From Lingula anatina (lineage: Eukaryota; Brachiopoda; Lingulata; Lingulida; Lingulidae), in contig NW_019773515.1 in NCBI RefSeq assembly GCF_001039355.2, positions 444,371-508,370 on the forward strand: DNA of 64,000 nucleotides, given 5' to 3'. Below are positions 10,501 to 21,984 of the stretch, in pieces. The position numbers and the translations under genes were made by a program. Within the stretch, counting starts at the first letter, position 1. Every line of letters starts with the position of its first letter. The notes under the pieces are model-generated. The model saw only the letters and a program-made list of their open reading frames with translations. It made no database searches and was not told where the DNA came from.

Positions 10501-13500
10501 TTTTCCAAAGCCACAAAAGACTAAAATCTACTTTGTGAAACACGACCCTGGCTTCTTTACCTTGTGGACAGCAGTGAGTGCCATCTTTACAACACACTGC
10601 TTCAGGCAACGGACAGCAACCATACTGACCACTGGTCAGCTTGCAACAGGTGCTCCTAGATGGACACACAGACTGGTCATCACAGGTTATGTCAGGCTCA
10701 CTGTCCTGAACTGGCACAGGCCTGTCATGGTCCACCTCTAGCATGGATGTAGACATACTTGTCATACTGGAGGGGGTGTTACGGAACAACAGGCTCAGGA
10801 TGCCACGTCTGGTGCAAAGTCCGTGTGTAAGGTCGCATCTTTCTCCTGAAAAGGAAAACAAAACCTGGTTACTGGAAAACAAACACTGTATTGGCAGCTT
10901 CTAGAGGCTTCATATTTATCCAAGGGACAACTGAGCTGGTTTTCAAGGTAAGATCACTGTACAGGAATCGGTTGCTCCCTGATGAACATGTCTGGCACCT
11001 GCAGACCTATTGAAGGTAATACCAGTGCCTTGCAGTTTCTCATAGCCTATAATAAGAATAAGAATGTTTACATTTTACAAACTTATTCATGAGTCTTTTG
11101 GATCTTCTCTCCATCTATATATATATTAAATATGTTCAGAAATCAGCCAGGCTAGTAAAAGTCAGCCGGGTCAACATCTCAGGGCAATTGCTAAACTAGT
11201 CCCAATTTGGCTTTAGATAATGGAAAATATTGGTCAAATCTATCATTCATTATTCACCAAATCATCCAAATAAGGCAATTATTTCCATTTATTCTACAGC
11301 GCTAGCAGTGCTTCTACCTACCACTTGGACAGCAGTGGCGGCCATCACTACAGCAGACGGCATGTGACATAGGACAGCAGCCATAGCCACTACCATGCCT
11401 GCAACAGGTGTTGCCACTAGGACACATTGACCGTCCGTCTGGACAGACCACAGAACCCACTGGACTTGGCTGGATTGGCTTGGCAGCTAGTTTAGGGAGC
11501 CATGGGATACTGACAGCTCCTCGGAGACAACGCTGTCTGCTTACGTCACAGGTGGTGCCTGGAGTGATTATATATAAAATCATCAAAAGTGTCTCTGGTT
11601 GCAGTAATAAACTCCATTTATTCCATTGATCTATTTCTCTAGATTCTGCATTTAAATTATAATTATGTCATCTGGGCATCAACCACAAACAACAATTTGA
11701 CCACAATATTAACTTATCAATAAGACAGCAACATACAACTTTCCCAGCTCCAATAAAATCATTTCTGCATACAAATGTCTCCCCCCCCAACCAAGAAAAG
11801 GAAGAGGGGGAATGGGCACTGCTACTGTTATTCCTTTATAATTTACTGCTGCATGCAAAAATATCCCTCTCCTATCCTAGAGCCAGTAATACCCTACACC
11901 CCACCACCAACTCCCCCTTCCCCCTCTGCCCCACCTCACCCCACCCCACCCCAAGTACATAACCCAGGACAAACCTTCTGGGCAGCAATGCTGGTGGTCA
12001 CTACAGCAGACAGCATTGGGGACTGGACAGCAGCCATACTGACCATCCATCATTTTACAACATGTCTGGTAGGAGTCACACTGCTGGGTCCCTCCAGGAC
12101 AGGCCTTCCCAACTGTGACTCCACTGTCCAAATCCTTGGATACAATGTCCTTCTTTTTCGAGGGGTTTACAGATCCAAGAAGTTTATTTGGACTTATATT
12201 ATCTCCCATTACGATTGCAGGAGTTTTGGTGAACCAGCTCATACGGTCACTGCCAAAACTGCAGGTGCCTGTTCTGAGGTCGCATGTGTATCCTAGGAAT
12301 TGGAATAACCAGCAAAATCAGCAACTGATTAAGCTCCTTGGGTCACAATGAACCACTTCTAATGTAGGCAAAAACATTTCTTGGTCACAGTGACCTACTT
12401 CCCCTATGGATAACAAGATATTTCAGGGTTACAATGATCTACTTACACTGTGGAAAAGAAGATGATTCTAGGTCTCAATGACTAATTTGCAATATGGACA
12501 AAAATATATTTCTGGGTCATAATGACCTACTTACACTGTGGATAACAAGATATTTCTAGGTCACAATGACCTACTTACCCTCAGGACAGCAGTGGATATG
12601 ATCGCTGCAGCAGACGGCCTCCGGTAAAGGGCAGCAGCCATAACGGCCTGTGGCTAGCAGACAGCAGGTGTTGTCGTTAGGACAGCTCCCACCATCTGGA
12701 CAGATGTTATTGGTCATTCCAGATGGTTTGAGAGCAATTTTAAGTGACCTTTTCATAACAGACATTGCTGTATTCTGTCTAACACAATCCCCAGTACTGA
12801 CCTGGCAAGTATAACCTGAAAGAGGCAGAATCATTAAGAAAAGCAAAGAAACGAGGAAAACCATTACTTGCTGTGGATGACACTCAACATAGTCCAGGTG
12901 TTCCCAATGATGTGTACAGTAAATCTGATATTACATTTGTATAATATTAACCATAGCTCATTATATTATTTTCATTACATTTTTATAAAGCTGCAGAAAC
13001 ACATCCACTCTCACTGTGGCACTGACAGATTGAATGAATAATAACTCCGCTAACATCAAAGGCATACTAGGCCACCTTGACCTATTTACCATGTGGACAG
13101 CAATGTTTCCCATCACTACAGCAGACAGCATTTGGCTGTGGGCAGCAGCCATATTGACCATTGGCTAGTTTACAGCAGGTGTTTCCATTTGGACATTGAG
13201 ACTGTCCATCTGGACATATCACTGGCCCATTAACACATTCCCCAGTACTTGTCTGACAAGTGTAACCTGAAATAATCACATTCAGAAAGAAAATCATGTA
13301 ACTATATACAACACACTGTAAGATTAACTATTAGCAAATTATATTCCTGCCATGTAATCTAAAACATAAGCATTGCCTCTGTTAATCAACCTGTGATTGT
13401 CAGCTTGAATGGTCTATTTTTCTAGCAGTTCTTTATACTATTTCTTTGGTTAAAACCTTGGAAATCTAGGTCACAGTGACCTACTTACCATTTGGACAAC

Positions 13501-16500
13501 AATGAAGTCCATCACTACAACAGACAGCATTTGGCTGTGGACAACAGCCATATTGACCACTGGCTAGTTTACAGCAGGTGTTTCCATCTGGACATTGAGA
13601 CTGACCATCTGGACATATCACTGACCCCACATTGTTATCCACAAGCTCGGCTTTATCTGTTATCACTGAAATGGCTGCATTTTCACGCACACATTGTCCA
13701 GAACCTGTCTGACAAGTATAGCCTGAAATAGTCACATTCAGAAAAATAAATGTACAAATGAACAAGGAAAGCCATAGTAAGCTTTGGATAACATTCAATA
13801 TGGTCCAAGTGTCTCTCACAAGGTACCGACGGTATACAGTAATTTGGCATCATGAATAACATTGTCAGCTTGAATGAACTATTTATCTAGCAGTTCTTTA
13901 TACTATTTCTTTAGTTGAAACCTTGGAAATCTTTGTCACATTGACCTACTTACCATTTGGACAGCAATGAACCCCATCACTACAACAGACAGCATTTGGC
14001 TGTGGGCAACAGCCATATTGACCACTGGCTAGTTTACAGCATGTGTTCCCATTTGGACATTCAGACTGACCATCTGGACACATCACTGACCCAACATTCT
14101 GTGCATTTGGCCTTGCCAATGTCTTAACAAACCAGGAGACTCTCTGCTCTCCATTATGGCATGTTCCAGTCGTCAAATCACACTTTGTTCCTATTGTAAA
14201 CAACTTCATTTTTAAATATATCTAAATAATCAAAAGGCAAAAATATTTAATCTCCTAATAGACACTTACATAGATCTGGTAGATGTTAAGCAGAGACTCC
14301 ATCTAGCAAATCCAGGTGTCCAGTGTGAGATTTAATATTTTTGCCTTTCAAATATCACAATTTGCTTCCTAAAACATTGAAATGATTTTTGGCAATTTGT
14401 ACTAAATTTAGTCACAGCAACTAACATCAATATGCATAGTATAACTGAATAGTTATGACACACAAATTATGTAGTATTCAAGGCCTCTTACCATCAGCAG
14501 CATTGACAAAGCAATGTTCTTAGTTTTTTACTTATGTGAAAATAAGTTTATGCATCTGAACACTGAAATTTCAAGTTGTTTCCCAAAATCAAAATGACAC
14601 ATAACTAATTAAATATCCAAAAATAAAATATAATTTTATTATCAAATACAAAAAAAAATTATCACATGGCCATGAAAAAATTCTAGGCCACCCTGACCTA
14701 CTTACCATGTGGACAGCAATGTATTCCATCACTACAACAGACAGCATTTGGCTGTGGACAGCAGCCATACTGACCACTTGCTAGTTTACAACAGGTGTTC
14801 CCATTTGGACATTCTGATATGCCATCAGGGCACATGACAGACTGTAATTTCAGGCTGACAAATGTGGCTGGAACTGAAGTAAGCAAGGGAGTTTCAGAAT
14901 CTGGAGTGATGCACTTCCAAGTGTGGTTCTGACATATTTGTCCTGAAGAGAAAAATAATTGAAAAGAACAATAAAAAAGAATAAGCAGTTGGAATATTCT
15001 AAATCTGCATTAATATTGGTTTCTTTTTCTACCAACATGATTTACTTTTCAAATTGGGAGAAAATGCACCACCTTTTATTTAATGAAATTAACATAAAAT
15101 TTTGGTTTCTGATTAAAACTTTTAGGAATATCTGTGTGATATCTGAAGTTGCCATTTCAATATATTTTGTGCACAAATCAAAAGGAAATGGGTGATTAAA
15201 TAATTTGACTCCATGGAATAAACTAGAGGATCAGAGAGGCGATACCGCCTCCAAATATTGTACCACCAGCTGGAGCAAGCGCATTCGTATAGACCCCCAC
15301 ATACACAAAATAAGCCACCAGTTTTGTGCTTGACAAGCTGTAAAAATGCAATCNAATAAGTCAAATATCATGCTGCAACTCCTCCATTCTCTTCATGAAT
15401 ATGTTTCCTTGAATTTCAAAGAGTAACTAACTTAGCTTTTCTAGCCAACTCACAATGACCAGGTGACTTTTATTTCAATCTACAATAAGAAATCATAATC
15501 AAATTAACCGATTTCAGGATAATCTAGGTCAGACTGACCTGCTATTGAGAAATATAGGTCAAAATAACCTACTTCTAAACAATTCAGGTCAAAATGAAAT
15601 CTTACCCTGTGGGCAACAATGCACACCATCTCTACAGCAGACAGCATGTGGTGTTGGGCAACAACCATACTGACCATTGGCCAGTTTACAGCAGGTGTTA
15701 CCGTCTGGACACTGAGACTGGCTGTCTGGACATAGCACTGTACTTCTAACATTTCCCACTGACAAGGCTGTAGTCTTCGTTAGCCATGGAATGGCTGAGT
15801 ATTGGTGCTCACATTTTCCTGAGCTGACATCACACTTGTATCCTGCAAGCAAAACCTTGTATTGTATTTTTTGCAGTTTGACCACAATTTACTTGAAACT
15901 TGCTCTAAACTGTGATCTGAGAGGAATTCAATATATTTCTAGGTCACATTGGCTTACTTTGGAAAAGAACAGCATTTTGATGTCACTGTGAACTACTTAC
16001 CATTTGGACAGCAATGAACTCCATCACTACAACAGACAGCACGTGGTGTTGGGCAGCAGCCATATTGACCACTGGCTAGTTTACAGCAGGTGTTCCCATC
16101 TGGACATTGAGACCGCCCATCTGGACATATCACTGACCCTACATTGTTATCCACAAGCACAGCTTTATCTGTTATCACTGAAATGGCTGCATTTTCACGC
16201 ACACATTGTCCAGAACCCGTCTGACAAGTATAGCCTGAAATAGTCACATTCACAAAATTGAACATACAAATGGCTAACCATTGAAAATTTGCTTTGGATG
16301 CCACTCAATATGGTTCCAGTGTATTCACTGTGTGTGCAATCTTTACATAAGCTAATGAAATTCCTGCCATGTAATTTTAAACACATGCATTCCCTCTGTT
16401 AATCTACCTGTCATTGTCACCTTGAATGAACTATTTATCTTACAGTGCCTTTTCTTACTTCTATTCCTTTGGTTCAAAAATTTAAAAAATGGACATCTAG

Positions 16501-19500
16501 GTTACAGTGACCTACTTACCATGTGGACAGCAATGAACTCCATCACTACAACAGACAGCATTTGGCTGTGGACAACAGCCATATTGACCACTGGCTAGTT
16601 TACAGCAGGTGTTCCCATCTGGACATTGAGACCGCCCATCTGGACATACCACTGAACCTACATTGTTATCCACAAGCACTGCTTTCTCTGTTATCATTGA
16701 AATGGCTTTAGTCTGACGAATACATTGTCCAGAACCTGTCTGACAAGTATAGCCTGAAATAGTCACAAAATCAGAAAATTAAATATATATCAATAAACTG
16801 GGCCAAACCATCAAAAATTTGCTTTGGATGCCACTCAATATGGTACAAATGCCTCTCATTGTGTGTTCAATCTTTACACTAGCTTATGAAATTCCTGCCA
16901 TGTAATTTTAAACACATGCATTCCCTCTGTTAATCTACCTGTCATTGTCACCTTGAATGAACTATTTATCTTACAGTGCCTTTTTTACTTCTATTCCTTT
17001 GGTTCAAAAACAGAAAAATAGACATCTACCGGTAGGTCACAGTGACCTACTAACCATTTGGACAGCAATGAACTCCATCGCTACAACAGGCAGCATTTGG
17101 CACTGGACAGCAGCCATATTGACCACTGGCTAGTTTACAGCAGGTGTTCCCATCTGGACATTCAGACTGACCATCTGGACACACCACTGACCCCACATTT
17201 TCTGAGAGCATCTTTGCCGAAGTTTTTGTAAACCAAGACATGACAGAATTTTGCCTATGGCACGTTCCTGCACTGACATCACATGTATAACCTGCAATAA
17301 GAGAAGGGAATTTCCATACAATTTTTGATCACAATCACAGGATTTTACATGGTCTTAATCACAACAGAAATGATCTTACCATGGTCTGACTCTGCCTTGA
17401 AGATCAAAAATGATCTTACCCTGGTGAGTGAAGCTATTATTTGAGTGACATCCAGTGAAGTGGTCCAGCAATTACCTCCACCAACGGGGAAATGTGTGAG
17501 TTGAGACAACTGCTTAACCCTAATTCCAACGGCATTTTTTGCAACATATTCCTATCATGTGGAGTCATTTACTGTATGACCCTATGGCATTTTTCATGAC
17601 ATACTTATATATTTTTTTGGTAGCTACACAACAAGTAGTTTTTTCAAGTTAGGAAAATCTTTCCCATATGGCCAAAGCAACAATCTCTAATATTTCAGTC
17701 ACTGAAATATTTTCCATTTAAGCCTCTGTGTGTCCACAAAACATGAAGGTGAAAATTGTAAAACAAAAATCACTACATTCATGACAGTGAACCATGGCGT
17801 TTCTATTACATACTTCCAAGGTAGCAAACTGATCCTTTTTCTTACCAAATTTTTCTTAGGTCACAGTAACCTACTTACCATGTGGACAGCAATGAACCCC
17901 ATCACTACAACAGACAGCATTTGGCTGTGGACAGCAGCCATAATGTCCACTGGCAAGTTTACAACAAGTGTTTCCTGATGGACATTGAGACTGACCATCT
18001 GGACATATCACAATCCCCACATTTTCTGAGAGCATCTTTGCAGCAGTTTTTGTAAACCAAGAAACGGCAGAATTTTGACTATGGCATGTGCCTGCACTGA
18101 CATCACATGTATAACCTGCAATAAGAGAAGGCCATTTCAAAAGCTAGGAAAAAAAAACCCCAAACACGTGACCAAGGCAACAGTCTCTAATATTTTAGTC
18201 ACATAAATTTATTCCATTTAAGCCTCTGTTGGTCAAAAAATATCATTCTGTAAAACATGTTTCTTTTGGGTCCCCAAATGCAGCCCCCAGTAATTAAAAA
18301 AAGGGGCCAGAAGGGAACACAGGCTCTTTCTCCCTAATGAAAAAGTCTTATAGGATTCTCGTAAGGGCTGGTGATTATAAAAGGGCCAATTACCAGGTGA
18401 TGTGAAAACTGTAAAAGAAAATAAAAGACATCCAGTCCCAGTCTTTTTATTGATGCAACATTTTCAGTTTACATTTCCAGATTCATTGCAGTTCATTAGC
18501 AGTCTGACCTTAATTGGTTTTATAGTTTTTCATTAATGTTTCCCACTCTTTTGTATTTCAAATGTATTTCTTGCCAGTTGTCAAGAACATAAGGTCTAGA
18601 CAAAGTGTACCTCACTTAACTGACCCATGGGGTTTATACATCATTTTATGCTTCAAAGGCTTCAAAATGTCCCTCTTTTCAAGGATGTTTCTAGGTCAAC
18701 ACTGACCTTAATAGCTTAGTAGATATATATGTTTTTAGGTCACAGTGACCTACTTACCATGTGGACAGCAATGTATTCCATCACTACAGCACACAGCTTT
18801 TGGCTGCGGGCAGCAGCCATAATCTCCAGTACTTTGTTTACAGCAGGTGTTTCCCGATGGACAGGCAGTCCGACCATCTGGACACTGGACATCACTGACT
18901 GTAATCGATTCTGGACTAATGCTGGATTCCTTCAGTAGTGATGCATTAGGGACCTGAGGAGGCTTTTTAGTCTTCATGATTTTCTGACCAGGAGCCTTGT
19001 TGAAGTGGACCAGCCCCAGGGTGGCTGCACGGGTGTCGTTTAGCTCACAGCCCCCACCCCCTTCACACATGTACCCTGGGGGGCAGCAGTACACCTTATC
19101 AGCACAACACACAGCCTAGAAATATGGAGAATTTAAAAATTAAACGAGACTTACCTTGGCTAAGTTGAAGTTTGATTTCAATTCTTTGAGTAAAAAATAG
19201 ATGGAGGGCTCGCCCTTCTCGCTGCGCTCAACCTAAAAGTGCCCTGTGCGTGCAACCAGATCTTAATAAAGACCAAGGAAATTCTTTTCTGAAAGAGAAA
19301 CGTCTGTAACAACCAACATAAGTCACAAATGTTCAGCATCCACATATACCTTGCCGAGCATTTGTTTATCCTGATTTTAAGGTGCCAAAGAAGGGTATAT
19401 GAAAAGGTAAAGAAACCCATGACTTCTGAGGTGAACCAGGCCCATCCTCGGGGGGGTGGGGGGTGGGGGGGGCATGGGGGGTGTCAAAGGAACTGTCCCT

Positions 19501-20804
19501 TTGGCTCAAAAAAGGTCTGCTCTGGGTAAAATTTGAACTAGGTACACTAAAATTTCAAGGTGGAAGGTCCAGAAAAAGAACCCCCCTTTGAAATTGCTGG
19601 CTACGGGTCTGTAAACTTGATGAAATTGATCAGTTTAGCAAAATACAAATGTGAAGAAGCTGTCCTCTGTTTGCTCTGTAACACTGGCTAACTGTTGCTC
19701 ACATTGGTAAACACATTAATGGATTGTTTTTCTATATTTACTGTGGGCCAGCTCTGCTTGATCAGAAACATTGTAAATGGTATTATCTAAGACTGCATTC
19801 ACATCGAGTTGAGCCAGGCTTTACAAATCCTGGGACTAAGTATGGCGGATGTACATGAAAAAAAAAAACGCCTACTCTTTTAATAGTCTCTCCGCCTCTC
19901 ACATGCCTCCCCACGCATCGTCCCTACAGGGGTACAGTCATTAAATCTCGGCTTCATTGGGACGACACGTGGGGAGGCGTGTGAGAGGCGGGGAGACTAT
20001 TAAAGATTAGGTGGTTTTTCTTTCATGTACGTCCCATATTTAGTCCCAGGATTTGTAAAGCCTGGCTCAACTCGTTGTGAATGCGATCTAAGTTTCACAG
20101 TCTCACTTCAGCCACCTTATCCTTTTTAATCTACTTTATCAATTAGCCATATCAATTTAGTAGTCTTAATTAAGCAATTTAATTTTAGTCATGATCTTAA
20201 TTTAGCAATGTCTAATTAGCAGTCTTACCAAGTCTAAAAAATATGTTTTATTAAACAGGGTCCATCTAATTAAATAGGATAACCTAACAGATGTCTTACA
20301 TTGATAGTAGGGCAGCATCCATATCCCCCTGCCTTGGCAGCACAGCAGGTGCTGTTATCAGGGCACTGCTCTTTCTGGTCTGGACATGAGATCATCTTGT
20401 CCAGTCTGGATGGTGGCTCCCTCTTTGGAGCTGGTTCTGTTTTTGCAGGAATTTTTTCTTTAAACTGTTTTTTTGGCTGGGAGGGAAAAAGGAATAGCTT
20501 AAGATATTTTTTTAGTTAACTAATTTATTTTGAAATATTTCAAAACTTAAATCATCCCATCCTAAAAGCTTCAATTTGATGCATCTGTACCATGACATCT
20601 GCCTTATAATGATAAAGGGAAAATATGAATGTTTCAACTCAAATAAATACAACTTATTTAAGGATTACGTAAATTTTATATTGTAAAAACCTATCAACCT
20701 GTTTTTCTTTCACTCTTTAATAAAAAATAAATAAAGCAATAATGCTACAAATAGTTTGTCAGCTCTAACATGGGTACAGGTGTACATATCAGAAATAAGA
20801 CCAG

Positions 20805-20847
<43 letters not shown>

Positions 20848-21309
20848 CTTACAAAGAACATATCAGTCCACATTGCAGTAAGGTGTGGGTCTCCCCTTGT
20901 ACACAGTCCTGTACCCTCATCACACTTATGACCAGCTGGACAACAGTGCAGGGAATTTGGACAACAGACCGCCTGAAAGGGACAAGTGGCAAAACAAACT
21001 GTTTGTCAGATATAATGGTCAGTTTTAAGGGGCTAGTTAGAACACACAACGCAAATTATTATGGAATTGACAGATGTGGCATAATTTTCACCATTTGTCT
21101 AAAATACGTACATTTTCTCCTTGACAACAAACAGCATCCCCAGTCACTAGGTGGCAGCAGGTGGTTCCCAAAGGACAGCCCACATTGGTTTCTGGTGGAC
21201 ACGGCTGATTGTGTCCTTCATGCAAGCTAGTCTTGTGGGATTCAAAGAACAAGGTGCTTGCTGCTGCCAGCGGCAACACTGCTATGAGTAATAAATACAG
21301 CTGCTTCAT
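7502..21309 (-). CDS. GRN: Progranulin with 19 granulin modules (21 coding exons)
   Basis: Secreted cysteine-rich growth-factor/lysosomal precursor of the granulin family, normally cleaved into single granulins. Exons, in coding order: 21112-21309, 20853-20972, 20300-20476, 18758-19115, 17879-18115, 17055-17291, 16520-16753, 16001-16234, 15606-15842, 14706-14942, 13954-14190, 13489-13722, 13090-13266, 12579-12815, 11975-12292, 11322-11558, 10561-10845, 9802-9995, 9127-9399, 8286-8537, 7502-7654. They sum to 4866 bp (1621 residues) and every junction keeps phase. Residues 1 to about 18 are a signal peptide, and the acceptor lies directly before ATG. Module pattern: [21 protein letters not shown]...AVCCSDG.HCCP.G..C......C. 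The first module is degenerate. Exon 13 lacks the usual linker of about 20 residues. The exon 15 donor is the weak GTTTGT and the exon 6 donor is GTTAGT. Human progranulin has seven and a half modules, so this is a large expansion. The tail after the last module ends GGHMLL. Family assignment is secure; single exon edges could shift by a few bases. Confidence 0.95.
7781..8116. mobile_element. Fold-back MITE in the last granulin intron
   Basis: Terminal inverted repeats of about 35 bp: ctagtgccctggatttggtc at the left and the near complement (gaccaaatcaagcccactag) at the right, both continuing into a ttaaagtgcaatttaa block. TA dinucleotides at both outer edges would fit a Tc1/mariner-type target site. 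No coding capacity. Related sequence (gatcaaaaatgatctta) occurs in another granulin intron near 17330-17500. Confidence 0.7.
12341..12578 (-). repeat. 44-bp tandem repeat of the exon 14 donor region
   Basis: Six copies with anchors at 12341, 12383, 12427, 12471, 12515 and 12559 (spacing 42-44 bp). Each is a degenerate form of ggtcacaatgacctacttac. The last copy contains the real 5' splice site of granulin exon 14 (GTAAGT on the minus strand, 12573-12578). Copies 3 and 5 also keep an intact GTAAGT (12440-12445 and 12528-12533). Confidence 0.9.
12558..12572. promoter_or_regulatory. ERE-like palindrome, intron 14
   Basis: AGGTCAcaaTGACCT: both half-sites are perfect for the oestrogen-receptor consensus (inverted repeat, 3-bp spacer). 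It starts immediately downstream of the exon 14 donor. Receptor binding is inference. Confidence 0.4.
13468..13482. promoter_or_regulatory. ERE-like palindrome, intron 12
   Basis: AGGTCAcagTGACCT, extended to 7-bp arms (TAGGTCA/TGACCTA), at the 5' end of the intron after exon 12. It overlaps the edge of the splice donor motif. Confidence 0.4.
15526..15540. promoter_or_regulatory. ERE-like palindrome, intron 9
   Basis: AGGTCAgacTGACCT. It is the outermost of three degenerate copies of the motif in the first 80 bases of the intron after exon 9. Confidence 0.4.
17034..17048. promoter_or_regulatory. ERE-like palindrome, intron 6
   Basis: AGGTCAcagTGACCT next to the GTTAGT donor of granulin exon 6. 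Confidence 0.4.
18737..18751. promoter_or_regulatory. ERE-like palindrome, intron 4
   Basis: AGGTCAcagTGACCT next to the GTAAGT donor of granulin exon 4. A weaker copy (aggtcaacactgacct, 4-bp spacer) lies about 50 bases further into the intron. Confidence 0.4.
19791..20088. mobile_element. Long fold-back MITE in granulin intron 3, PIF/Harbinger-like target site
   Basis: A 298-bp near-perfect hairpin with arms of about 120 bp. The left arm begins gactgcattcacatcgagtt and contains gagccaggctttacaaatcc; the right arm is the complement and ends at gaatgcgatc. It is flanked on both sides by TAA (19788-19790, 20089-20091), as expected for TWA target duplications of PIF/Harbinger elements. No coding capacity. 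Confidence 0.8.
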
Positions 21310-21984
21310 CTGAAAAAAATATATATTCCAGAAATATATGGGGAATTAACAAAGTTGCACAGGATATTAGGATATAATTGTTCATCTTTTTCAGTTCATC
21401 TTTTTATTTATTCCTTACAGCAAAGACAACAACTAGGCTTGATCTTTTAATAAGGGTTCTTAAATAAATTCTGTCCAACTTTTGTAAGTTGACAATGTAG
21501 CAATTATTGTATGAGTCAGTTTTTATTAATGACATAGATAGAAAATTGATGCTGTGAAGATCACAGTATTAATAATGGCAATACTCTGAGTTAGATAAAG
21601 ATGCACTTGGTTTATACAACGAAGGGTAAATGACTTATGAGCCTTCAAATTGTCTTTTGGTATAGATTATCTTAGCCAAACTATCTTTTGAATTGTAAAA
21701 CAATTCATTTAACAGTACTAGTATACACCCTCATTAAAACCTTGTACATGTACATCACACTCATTAAGTTTAATTTTACCTGTGACAATGTCACCATTTT
21801 TATACTACCTATTAGTGCAGAAAGTTCAGCCTTTTAGCTGCCTGAAGGGTCGCCTTGCAAATACCATGATAGTTATTACACAACTGGGAAGTGAGAACAC
21901 TTCTTTTTATCTCCCAATCTAAACAGTTCACCCTTATATCATCACAACAGTGCTGGTTATTGATATTGACTGATAACATGTAGA

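Noticed and set aside
11775-12296. 173-codon plus-strand frame
   Set aside because: It is antisense to granulin exon 15 and the adjacent proline-rich low-complexity intron sequence.
12574-18757. Granulin modules ending HCCPxGK-stop as independent small proteins
   Set aside because: The Lys and stop come from the intron donor (GTAAGTAG); splicing G|GT restores a continuous precursor in phase.
11300-18800. CRISPR-like array of regularly spaced repeats
   Set aside because: The repeats are 230-bp coding exons of a eukaryotic gene with divergent introns, not short repeats with unique spacers.
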